Positions 1 to 12,600 of a stretch of 64,000 bases of DNA are shown one piece after another. The notes beneath the pieces are model-generated. The model saw nothing but the letters and a program-made list of their open reading frames with translations. It ran no database searches and had not been told where the DNA came from. Origin of the DNA: Apostichopus japonicus. Taxonomy: Eukaryota > Echinodermata > Holothuroidea > Aspidochirotida > Stichopodidae. Where the stretch lies: NCBI RefSeq assembly GCF_037975245.1, contig NC_092579.1:7904001-7968000 (forward strand), written 5' to 3'. Made by a program: the position numbers and the translations under genes. Each line of letters begins with the position of its first letter. Position 1 is the stretch's first letter.

Positions 1-1330
1 TCTAAAACCAGTTCCCCCGAAGTTCATAAACCAGGGGCAGATTTCAGACCCTCTTGCATGGGCGAAGATCAAAACCTAAAATTGAAACAAAAGAAATAGG
101 CTATGACAACAATTTACTGTTCCTTTGTTAGTAATGTTCACCTACAGGCAACTCCTGTGTTTAACTTGCTTTGTAGAAACATTGAAGACCATGAAATTAG
201 TCAGCTTTATGAATATTCATAATATAATGTAACAACATCTCCATCCATGCATGTAATATACAGTTATACTTTTAATAAAGCGAATGACCGCTTTTTGGCA
301 CAAACCAAAATAACGAGTAATACTAGTATGAACCTGCAAGGTTTAATGCACATAAAATATATCAGTAAAGAACTACAGAAGACAAGTTTGTCATTTCTGC
401 AAAATATTAAATATTTCTGATGTGAAAGGGAAGAAAAAATGGAAAATGTCTGATTAATAGCTTCTCCTGGCTACTTATATTCTTTATGAAGTGTAAACAT
501 ACATTAAATATGTTGTCTTAATTTTCTTCAGCTTCGTTGTGAACGTCTCACATCATTCTGTCGCAGCCACTAATTAAAAAGGAAGTTTTAAGGTCGGGTC
601 CTGTAATCTGAGACCAATAGACTCCATGTTGAACAATGGAAGCTAGGCTTGACTTGATGCGCATGAACAATACAATATTTGTGTCAGTTTTCATAGTATA
701 TATATATATGAATATATATATATATATACATGCACTCTAGGTTGAAAAGCCTTTAAAGAAAATCTGTTGTGCAAAGTACCACCAGCAAAAAAAGGAAAAA
801 AGAGCCATCAAGAGCCAGATCAATATCATTAACCCATTAAATGACTGGATCCCCAGGGATTGCTTAAAAAAAAGGAGAATAAATAAAGAGAAACAGGATC
901 TGTTTATGCTGTAATACTGCATATCTCTTACAGAGAAGACGATCGTTTTCTTTCTATTTAGCTTACTATCATTTGAGTTGGTAGCTTCACTTGATGATGA
1001 TTATGAATCAAATACAATGTGAATTTGAGCCAGGATTGCAAAAGAAGATTAAATTTTATGTGATTAATATATGCAGATAATTGGTGGGTTTGTAAGGCAT
1101 TTATTCCTACAAAAAGAAAAGAAAAAATGGAGAAGTGGAGGGGAAGGGAGAATCGAAAGGCACACATACTTCGCTCTCTTCACAATTTGAGATGGTACAA
1201 AATTTCATTTATGAAATTTATTACATTAAATGGAAGAATGGAAAAGTCAAAAATTACATTAATATGACATGTTTGAATATGCATAGAGATTAGCAATAAA
1301 CCTTTGGTAAAAAATGACAACTAACAGATG
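1..1330. other. Gene-free stretch with AT microsatellite
   Basis: No exon of a recognisable protein is visible on either strand. The stretch is AT-rich and carries a short (TA)n tract at about 699-729. It lies downstream of GET4 on that gene's strand. The small open frames here (for example 737-922 and 958-1167) look random and low in complexity. Confidence 0.5.
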
Positions 1331-1359
1331 GTACTCAATCATTTGGATTGCAAGGACCA

Positions 1360-1845
1360 AGAACCATGGCAACAGTTAATAACAAACTAGCAGTTAAGAT
1401 GGTACAGTAGTTCCCATGGCAACAAAACACTACCAGAAGTAGCTGGCAGAGGTACCCATGGCAACAGTACACTACCAGAGGTAGCTGACAGAGGTACCCA
1501 TGGCAACAGTACAATACCAGTAGCAGCTGACAGAGGTACCCTTGGCAACAGTACACTACCAGTAGCAGCTAACAAAGAGGTACCTATGGCAACAAAACAC
1601 TACCAGTAGCAGCTAACAGCGGTACCCATGGCAACAGTACAATACCAGTAGCAACTGACAGAGGTACCCATGGCAACAGTACACTACCAGTAGCAGCTAA
1701 CAAAGAGGTACCTATGGCAACAGTACACTACCAGTAGCAGCTAACAAAGAGGTACCCATGGCAACAGTACACTACCAGTAGCAGCTGAGAAAGGTACCCA
1801 TATCAACAGTATACTGCAAGTAGCAGCTATCATGAGGTAAACATA
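1360..1845. repeat. Minisatellite, about 42-bp unit, 11-12 copies
   Basis: Repeated units contain GGTACCCATGGCAACAGTAC followed by ACTACCAGTAGCAGCT. The period is about 42 bp, with small indels such as an extra AAAG. Because 42 is a multiple of three, two spurious open frames run through the array on the minus strand (14-residue repeated peptides). I do not regard these as genes. Copies drift most at the two edges, as expected of a minisatellite. Confidence 0.9.
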
Positions 1846-3646
1846 GGAACTGTTGAGGCAAAATGCAGCTCAGCTTGGACCTGGGGGGAGTGTAATGAGT
1901 TCTGAATTTGTTATTCTAGACCAATAGCAATCTGCTTAAAAATGTATGGTGCGCCACCCCGGATTTTCCACAAGGACCAAGCCTTGACCCACCACATTCC
2001 CACCTCTCAGAATAGATGAAGAGAATGCAATCAGGTTAGCTTATACCATGGACTAGATGTTAAGAAAAAAGAAAAGGAGTAACTAAACCATCTCCATAGC
2101 AAGCTCCAAAACAAGATAAGCTATCCGATGATTTGAAAATTCTTGTGACCCATCCACAACTTTTACGTGACCTGTTTTGGTCTTGCCCATGTCTTATGGA
2201 CTATTGTTTGAGTACCTTGGCAAGCTGGGACCTTCTTCATCAGCGGTAAGTTTACATCCCCAGAATCATCCCACTATCATCTTCAAGTAATCACTGGTAC
2301 AGAAATTGCAAATTCAAATATGTTACTCAATCATCCCTACTTGCCAATTTGTCTTCACTTCTCGCAAATTACGTACTTCAGATCAAAGAAGCAATTATTC
2401 TTTGTTAGACAATGTCGATGCAGCATGATTCCTAAAGCTAAAATGAAATTCTGTTTATGTATCAGCTTTATTTGCATGTTTTCTATCGTTTTCATCTGGT
2501 CAGCTGATACAGTACACCCCATGTTTTGGACTGTACACAACTGGGCGATGCCTCGGTTGTGGACTTCCTCCTGTGGTTTAAGTTTCCCTTGCTAATGACT
2601 TGAATGATTTAAGTTGTATGTGATAATATAGGCTGTACGATATCTCTGATGGATGTAACTGATAAATTGCACACATGCTGTTTTCACAATAGAGCAAAGG
2701 TCCAACTATTGTATGAAAAAATGAGCAATCTCAATTTGGACTGTTCCATATTTCTTTTACACAAAATGAACTTTCCTGTTAGTACAGCTACTGTAATATA
2801 CACAACCTGAATAAAAGAAAAAACATAACAAAAAAACTATAATGAAACCATCTTTACAACATCGATGTATGTTCTCAAACTCTTTGTGAAAGACGAGGCA
2901 AACCAAGAAGTCAAGTTTCTTGAACAAAACTCAATAGTAATTAATAAAAGCACAACAAGTACAAAATGCAGTCCAGCTCTATTAAACACTATTTTACACT
3001 AGTTAGTTAACTTGGATTCGTACAGTCATGAATAACATTCAAGTCATGAAAAACATTCAAATTCGGTATATATGTGGAGTAAGCATCGGGAATAAAATAT
3101 TGGCAATAATTATAACGCGGAAAATAAGTTATCAGGAATTGGTAACCAAAAATACCACTCTTATTCTCTCCTTAGACATGCATGACAGATACGCCTTCAG
3201 AGAAGGCAGATGATGATTTAACATTAAAAAGATAATGTTAAATGATTAACATAAAAGTCCAATGAACCATGTATTGTCCCTCCCTAAGTTACTAACCACC
3301 TAAAGAAATCTTTCATATTTTGCACACGTAGCAGGAAATAGCAATTTGATTTCTGAAATGTCTTTCCAAGTTGTGCAAACTTTTCCAGATTCTCTCTCCA
3401 CCTCCACCTCTCTCTCTCTCTCTCTCAAATACAATACAAGTTTGAAAAGAAAAACAATAATTTACCCTTTAACATATAAATGGTTTACATTATAATTAAG
3501 TCAATGGCTTTAGTGACAGATCAATGAAATTTTTACATCAAGCCAATCTTCACCAGAAGGGAAAAGAAAAATTGTTCACTTTATATAACATTTTTGTCAA
3601 TATTCATATTTATAATAACTCTCTGGTAATGGTAGAATCCGTACAT
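1846..3646. other. Region 3' of GET4, no further gene seen
   Basis: This holds the GET4 3' untranslated region (extent not determined) and downstream sequence. I see no protein-coding similarity. A (CT)n tract lies at about 3411-3426. A minus-strand AATAAA occurs at about 2467-2472, but it is 1.2 kb beyond the stop codon and cannot be tied to the gene from sequence alone. Confidence 0.4.
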
Positions 3647-6600
3647 TTAATCCACCTCCTCGGTGGTCAGCGGAGAAGGCTCTTCTGGGCTCTCTTCCTC
3701 CACCCCCATGAAACTCCTCATCAGGGAACCTGCAAAAATCAAATGCGTTTTCAAGTTCTGTGAAATAATCCTAATGTTATTGTAGCATTTTCAGGTTTAT
3801 GAATTGAATTTCTCATACAAATACTGAAAAATAATATTCTTGTGTGTACAGAAAAAATTGCTATACATTACATTTTTGCCCATTTTGTGATATAGAAAAA
3901 AATGATTCTCCTAAATTGTTGTTTTTTCCCCCTGCAATATCATTTCAAATGGTTAAAAAACATAGTGTCTATTTCATGCGGGCTGTAACAGAATCACTCT
4001 GGCCGAGCCATTTTAATATATACTGTCATTTTAACCAAGATATCTGACCGCTTCATAGTGTATTTAGTCCCATTAAATTCAATACAGAATAGTACAAAAA
4101 TTCCAGATAATGTCTGTTTTCAATTGCCTAATTATGTCATTCCCTGATGTGATTTTATGCAGCCTAAAATAAAGAAAAGAGAAAGGCGTTTGCGGGCAAT
4201 CACTCGTTGTTTTAACGATGTATGACACCAGTATGACACCAGATTGTCATAATTTCAAAGGTGTAAATATACAGTTACTCACCAAGCATACCCGGTGGTC
4301 CATTGGGCTCTGGTGGCGGTGTCACGCCAAAGAACACTTGGCCGATTTTATCAAGGTACACATTGTACGAGGGATCCCTCTGAAGTGATGGATGGTAAAC
4401 TTCACATAGAACAGTAAACACTGTCAACTTACCCCTACCATGGACGATAAAAGGTGGAAAGAATTACAGTTCTCCGTCGAATCTCATCTCAAAAGTCATA
4501 AATTCATAATAATATTTGCTTTTTATATAGCGCTTTATACCAGCGATAGGTCACAAAGCGCTTTACAGAAGTTATATTACCCCTGGTCAATGATAACCTG
4601 TCCCAGGGGCAATCCCTCCAGTCGGCAGCAGTTATATACTGCGCCCAATGACAAGTTACCTCACAGGTACCTATTTAACCCCTGGGTGGAGAGAGGCAAG
4701 TGAGATAAAGCATCTTGCCCAAGGACACAATGTAATGAACTAGGCAGGAATTGAACCAGCAATCCTTGGATCACAAGTCCGACACCTTAGCCAATTGGCC
4801 ACCACACTCTACATTCATGAACTCCTATAAAGAGCCTCGAATTATCCGGTTTCAAAGGTTATGTAGAAAAGAAGTCTCTACTAAGCTGACCTAGCACTAA
4901 TGCTAAATAAGAGGAGCAGTTTGATGTTAATGAAAGCTGGTTCCAATCATCCATTTGTCATATATATATACCGGTTACAAATGTGAAGAGAATATTTTTG
5001 TCACAGATATAAGTGACTTCTATTATTCATTCCCATATTTATATAACTTTAAACTAGCTTGTTAGCAAACTCCTCACACTTTAGGCATGGTATAACGATA
5101 CACTTGGTTTATGCAACCTAAATGCAGCATCAAAAAGTACAGTACTGATTTCGCTTAACTCCCGTTAAAATTCGTTGAAAGAAAAATAACCGAAATTCTT
5201 CGTTTTTCACCGAAATTCCCCGATTTTTATCGATTTTTATCGTTTTTTATCGAATTTTATCGATTGGTTATCTCAGTCATTTCCTTCGTGGAATTTTCAA
5301 CGGTACGTTGAAATTCTTTTTTAAACGAAATAGAAGGTCAATTTGTGGTTACGCGAAACGTCGGAAAACGCGTAACTTCGTTTATTAATATCAGTTAGAC
5401 TTTGGTTCAGTCGTTTGAAAGAGGGAATATTTTCAAAAGCATTCTCATGCTTATATGAGTAGTAACACTCAAAGAAACGTGTAATTTAACTGACGGAGGA
5501 CGTTTTCTGACTGTGAACCCCAAACACAGTAACATAAGTCTTAACTTCGCCAGGCCGTTAGAGAGGTTGCAGTCAAAGCTATGTACCACGAGGCACCCTT
5601 CCAAATAAGTTGAAGTTCTGTTTAACCATTTAAATAACAGTGAATGGACATATAAACTTGGTTTACTTGCAGATTACGAAAAATAGTTATTTCTAAGAGA
5701 TGTAAATTTGGTTTTTTATGAGAGTTGAAGTATGAAACTTTGTTTCCGAGCGAAAACATGTTACTTGAAGCAAAATAAAGATGCCCCGCCCATTCTGCGA
5801 GGACGCTTCCATTTTTCAAAAAGGCGTTTTCTCTTTTTATTTTTTCTATTTTGTTTACATTTTAAACATGAAAATTATTTAAAAATATGTGAAGAACTTA
5901 GTAATGTACTGCAAACTATCTATAAAAAAACAGAAAAACGATGTTTTAGGCATGAATAATGTGTTCAATATAACTAAAGTAGTAGGCCAATAGTCATAAG
6001 CTCATGAAAGTGTCGTCAATTCGTTTTCCCAGTTAATATGTGTGACATATATCACCCGTGTACATCGATCAATGGCATGTTGAAATCCCGTGTGAAAATA
6101 TGTTGACCCCAAAAGACGCAAATGGTCGTTCTAGAAAGTACCGTCATAACATTAACAACACAAGGCCAGTTTGCTCTCTCAGGTCTGCACGTGTACAGCC
6201 ATTTTTTCACACATGGTATTATGCTGTGCATGCATTGCGGGCGGGATTGCGGCAAACATAAAAGAAAATGAATGAAAATGAAAAACTTACGATATTTTTC
6301 ACAAATATTGATGCTTAGATAAGTGCTTCCTCACAATCAACGAGCCGCCTTAAAATTTGCTCCGCTTACGTAAAACTTCTATATATATAGCACATGGAAA
6401 AACCCGAGATTTTACACACATAATTCCCACTGACATTGGTCACAGAACATAAGTAGGTCATTGAACTCTGCCCAAGTTCATCGCACCATGGGAACAACAC
6501 AACACATTGAACATGATGTTACATCTCCCGCCATCTGGACGCCGAGTGTAAATTTTGATGTTATATGCAAATTATGAATGGTACTGCGCAGCGCGATTAA

Positions 6601-9600
6601 AACTTAACCTATTGCGACACAAATTTTGGCTGTTGTTGAATTAACTTTTGTATCAAATGTAAGGTACTGTATCATGTATGTGACACAAGAGAAAGAAAAT
6701 GAAATCTGAGGCTGCTCAAACCAGTTTCAACTTGATTTTTACAACCCATCGCACAACACGTGCGTGCGTAATTTGTTTTCTTAACATGACTTTTAATAAG
6801 TAAGCAGGAAAGGTGGGTAAGTTTACTAATTTAGGCGAGTTTTTGTTAAAAATCTTGTGATAGATAGACAAATATATTGTTTTTTTCTTCAAAAGTTACG
6901 ATGTTGCCGAAGGCCGAGTGATATAAATTCAGTGATCTGAACTTCTGAACACCACGAATACTGATCATGTGTGTTATTCTTTTCAGCAATTATTACACGA
7001 AAGGTTCGCAATATTATTGGGCCTAATTAGTAATTAACATACATTGATCGAGTGTCTTGTTGCCTGAATTGCTACCTGCTGGGAAAAAAAACCTTAATTA
7101 TTGTACTCATTATGTCCTATTTTCATTAAAAGTCGAGTGACCGTGCGTCGAAAAAAACCGCGATCGGGAAACGGCGTTTAAACGTTAAACCGACCGGCAG
7201 GCGATACGGTGAAACGGTTAGCGAAATATCTGTTGGGTCACACCCTTACTTAAACACACACAAAAACGACCTTATTGAATGAAAATATACTAAAAACCAT
7301 ATCGCAAAAACACAAAATCGCTTATAACTCGAAAACGGAAGGAGATATCGACTTTTGTCGGCTGTAGAGGGATTTCCTAAACCGAATTTTGATGCGCTCT
7401 ATCCACCTGTGTCATTTATGAGCTTCTCTGACGTAAGCTGCAGTACGTAATTTCTCTATACCAGTTCCGCGAAATTTATTTACTGTACGCAATAAGCATC
7501 GTTCGCTATGTTTTTTTTCACAACGAATATTCAAAGTTGTGCTCCACACGCTTCACAGATGTTGTTTTATGTCGTTCATTTTCAATTCTACTTTAAAATT
7601 ACCTTTTTCGAACGATGCATTGCATGCTTTATTAAACATTCCTGATTAGTAAAACCGTAAGGAAGGATATTCAAATATGTATTATTTTCATTTGATATGA
7701 TTTTATGAGCTGTTCCACTTGAAAAACGATGATAAAACCGAAAAACAAAAACATTTACTTCTCATGTGACGCATACCGGGAGACTCATAAAAACTCCCCC
7801 TTCTCATTAAATTAAATGTACATGCCGTCAGGCCAGTTGAAAGCCGTCAGGCTAGTTGAAAGCCCTCCCTACTAATGTTTGATCAGCTCTTCCCAATATA
7901 CAATACTCAAATAAGCAATGAAAATATATTCATTTTCCACAGATTTCTACCCAACGTGGGCCCCAAGTCACTGCTTTATTTTCTTAGTAGTCATGGATAC
8001 AATTGTTTGCAACTCTCTTGCTGGCCAGGTGTTTCAAGTTTTATTAATAGCACGACTTCTGATTGGTTCATTCAAGATAAACTTTCTATCCCTGCTGGAT
8101 TGTTCTACTTATAATATGAATGAATATTTGGTTTTCAGGTAACATCCATTCCATTACGAACAGTAGGGGTAAAATAATGTTTGCTTCTAGAGGCAGCCAG
8201 CCAAAGGTTCAGATAAATACTATGCTAATTAACAGATGGTAGGCGTGAATTTGACGAAGCCAGGTTTATGATTGGACTAAGCCTCTCAAAAAAAGTTTGG
8301 TGGTGGGGATATCCAGGGTAGGGAATACACATGTTAGCAGCAAACTGCAGGTGGCCCAGACCCAGGCTGCGACCTAAATACCAGGGCAGTCCATCTGCAT
8401 TCGCGGGCAACTTACAGTAACGGGTTAGGGGGAAAATAACAGGATGTTTTTTATTTTTGCGTGCATTGAAGCTGGGGGAGATTTTTTGTACGGAATGCGC
8501 TCTCAGAAAAGTTTGTTTAGTGAGTGATGTTCTGTAGTAAACGGTACTGTAGTACGTCAAGTAACACAGGAATTTATTGGAAATAAAGATCTCTTTGATA
8601 TCCAGCTACGACTGTTTCATTGTGGATATTTTTTTTTTATTTCTAGTTTTTCTGACGCTGCGTTCCTTGGTGAGCTAACCTAAACTTATCTTAGTTTAAT
8701 ACTAGCCTATAACTTAAGAGTCGTAGAATGTGCTTATTACGATCGATCAAGACTAGTTTTTATTATCCTAGCCAAATCATTTTTCAAACACCTAGTAAAG
8801 AACTTACTCTATCTACAATCAAACTTTTGTAACATTTGTAATATTCCTCTACAACTTCTGGTAGAGTCTGAAAACGGCTGTAGTTAAACTAAGGATTCAA
8901 CGCAAGTCACAACCTTGATATGTCTAGAATTGCCTTTGCGGTTTTTGATCGCGATAACTTTCGTGGAATTTTCGTTGAAACTTCGTTGACAACCCGTGCC
9001 CGCAGTAGTCTAAATCTTGTCAACGAAATTATTCGTTTTTAACCGATTTTCAACTTTTTTTATCGATTTTTAACGTTTTTTATCAATCGTTGATTTTTTT
9101 CAACGGGAGTTAAGCGAAATCAGTACTGTATGTTTGTAACCATCACAAGAAACAAAAAGCAAATAAGAAATACATCATAATTCTTTTCAGAAGCCCCTGA
9201 GGTACTTCACTGCAACGACAGGAGAGGGGACATTTTGATCAATTTCTTCTTCCATCATCTGTCGACATTCATGTGGGGTCAGTCACTCAGTCCACAGAAA
9301 ATGATGTGGGTTTCTTTACTCCGCTTATTTACAAACATTTAGGAAAAAAGTTTGGGTTTCGCTATCGAACTTAAAGTGAATAGCAAAGACAAAGCCACAA
9401 GCTGGACTTACGAGTCAACAGCAATGAGAAGGAGCCACAAGAAGTTGAGAAGAGGCAACACAAAGGGAGGACCGCTCATGATGGCAGGATGGTTAGCTGT
9501 GTAAGCATAGAACGTCACTGAAGCTGTGCTTTTGTTGTTGAAACAAAGAAACCTGCAGGCAAAATAAGAGGTATTCGAGGAGATGGTCTAGGATGTACCC

Positions 9601-12600
9601 TTTTGCATATTTAACAGAATTGCCATCCTAAAATGGTTATACAATACAAATGTCTTTAAGGCTGACTTTTTCTTAGTCCTGAAACATATAAAAAGGGTCG
9701 TGACTTTTCTGCAAGTGTAGTAAGTGAATTGACATTCCTGATAGCATGTTTAACCGAGGAGACATAAATTATCACGGTTAAGGGAATATTTAGAAATGTA
9801 TTCGGCCCACGGTAGGCATTTCCAAAAGTATCAAACTTCAAGCGCAAATCGAACAAGTGGATTACAAAAGGAGAGTTAAGCCCTGTGAAGATATGTGAGA
9901 TGAGGACATGTTCACGGATCAGCTAAAGTGATCCACTTCCTAGAAAAATTAAGGACATCTGGAAAATATATAATCTTCCCTTTGAACCACATCTAGAGTT
10001 AGGAACAAGGTATTTAATAATAATAGTAACAATAATAAGACATAGTCATATATAGCCCAGAATCCAACCTCAATGGGTTTTACAAAGCAGTTTGCAGTTG
10101 CCAAGGGTATGACCAGAGTAGCTGGAATATTCTCTCCTTCTCTGCCACATTGATGCCTGTCACCAATACCTTATATTCCAAACAAGGGGGGAATGGGAGG
10201 GCGAGGGCGAGGTGGGAAGGGGAGGGGGGGAATTTTGATAAAATCTCCAGGCTGTTACTCAGTATTCCTACGTGGAGGGAGAGCTTCAATTGAGTGCTAT
10301 CGACAGGAGCTCTGCAAAACATGTACCAACTTTAACTCAAGCATTTTTGCCAACTTTAGTATAACTTTTCGGTGCTGTTACCATCGCTGTAACCGACTAA
10401 CTTACTGCAGTACTGTTTGTGCAACAAACAGGTCCACTTCGCTGGGAAGGCCCCTCTGTGTGTGACTCTCTACTAACATAGCACCACAACTATCTCCATC
10501 ATTAGACCTTAAAAGATGATGAGTGGCTCCACTAAAATTCTTCTCTGTAGATAAAAAAAAAAAAAAAGTTTTCCAACACTTAATTTTCATGGCAGCCAAA
10601 TTTTCAATATCTTGCAAACAAATATGTAATCTTGTAATACAATGTAAATTAATAAATGAATTAATAAGTGATACATTCTACTACAGTAATCACTCAGCCC
10701 ATAGTTCTGTCATGCCAGCCATGCCTGGCTTATATGTGACCAAAATTATAAAAATTATATGTGACCAAAATTAACTCTGATTTAAGAAAACCCGATTATA
10801 ACCAAACTTTGCACTTTTCTTGAATGATTGTGAAGGAAACCTGATCAGAATCGAGTTATAAAGTGCTTTCCAATTGTTTAATGAAGTATCAATGATCTCA
10901 TGATAATACCCCTGCCTTATGACTTGTTCATCCTTGGGGGATGCCACTTCTAAAGAATACTGAAATCCAAAAGATTTACAGTTTTACAGGGTATTACACC
11001 TCTCAATTTGAAACTATTCTACTTTCAGGAATGTGCTTTATGTTAACATAGCTCACTACAAAAGTTTCAACTTGCAAAATAGAATGTATTCTTCTGGGAT
11101 GTGACCACTTTAGTGTACTTTCCTCTGAGCTATGTTATGTTAACATTGACATCAAACATTTGTGATTAGAATTGATCAATCCCATGGCATTTATCGTGCA
11201 ATTCATACTAGGAGTAATTCGTGTTAACAATTATTTAGCATCCAAAGTCAGTGGGAACTACAATACAGAACTCCACACGCAAATGGACAATGATGATTTC
11301 GCCCTAAGTTTCTCGAAGTGGTTTTTTATTCTGAATCATATCTCCTAAAGCACATTATTATAAGTAATGTAGGCCCTTCAATTCTGTGATCAGTTATTTT
11401 TGTAGGGATGATGAAAAGTCCTTAAAAATTACTGTGAGTCCAAAACAAAAAGTTACATCCATCATACGAAAAGAAAAGGAAAAAGCTTGAATACTTTCTA
11501 TCGTGCAAGTTTTAACCAGAAAATGCCCAGTGATGCTCAATCAAAATGATGTAGTACTGTACACATGAAGAACCCAATTCCCTGATAAAATCAGCTGAAA
11601 ACTGTTCTCCTTACCTTTCCAGAGCACGATTCCTACGTGTCGATGAATTTCTGAGATGTAAGTTTGGGGTGGTTTCATCTGTTGGGCCCATCTGAGTGAA
11701 TTTGCTATGAATGTTTGCCTTTCAGGAATTTGTTGAGGGATAAGCTGAAAGAGTTTGGCGACCTTTTCTGCAGCAATAGAAGAAGGAGATAATCATGACG
11801 ATGACGATCGATGGTGATGGTAAGTGAGCACATGATGCAGGCGAGATAAAGTGTAACAAGAACAACAAAGAATCAAAGATCATCAGTTGCTGTGTAAGAG
11901 GTAATAATAATAATATTTGCTTTTCACATAGCGCTTTAACCAGCGATAGGTCTCAAAGCGCTTTACAGACGTTATATTAACCCTGGTCAATGACAACCTG
12001 TCCCAGAGACAATCCTCCGGTCATCAGCAGCTATATACTGCACCCAATGACAAGTTACCTCACATGTACCCATTTTACCCCTGGGTGGAGAGAAGCAAGT
12101 TGCCCAAGGACACAACTTAATGAACTAGGCAGGAATCGAACCAGCAATCCTTGGATCACGAGTCCGACGCCTTAGCCAATTGGCCACCACACTCTCCCAA
12201 TACCCTAATGTTACCACGTCAACAGTAGGACGTAACACTAGGCTACAGCTAGGCTGCTTCCCACATAATCTATTTTGTTCTGCAGTCTAACACGAGTGGC
12301 ATTGCAAGTCTGCTGAAATAATCCCTATCATTTGGCATTGATCGATCATAGCTGAGCTGGATTTTACAGCTGTCCTAGCTTCATTTTTTGTTACACAGTG
12401 CCTAACTAGTAAATACCCTAACCAGTATGCAACAAGTGAGCATGCTTACATATTGTGGCACAGCCATAGTCTACACCAATTGATATCAAGCAAAATGGAA
12501 TTAGGCATGACTGTTGAAGTTAAAAGTTATTTTGGACTGAAGTTGAGATGAAAATGTGGCTCAGCTAAAGTAATCTTATACTGTCTGAATAAAAACAATT

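Noticed and set aside
1335..1575. Two open frames of 62-73 aa with repeated CHGYLCQLLLVVYC peptide
   Set aside because: They follow a 42-bp minisatellite whose period is a multiple of three; no start context, domain or conservation.
1360..1845. CRISPR-like regular repeats
   Set aside because: Units are contiguous and drift along their length, with no unique spacers; the DNA is eukaryotic.
4740..4809. tRNA gene
   Set aside because: The tRNA-like A and B boxes belong to a SINE head; no cloverleaf acceptor stem or clean 3' end, and a second copy has the same long body.
8225..8560. 111-aa minus-strand frame as a transposase of the 4-kb element
   Set aside because: No DDE-type, zinc-finger or helix-turn-helix pattern visible and far too short.
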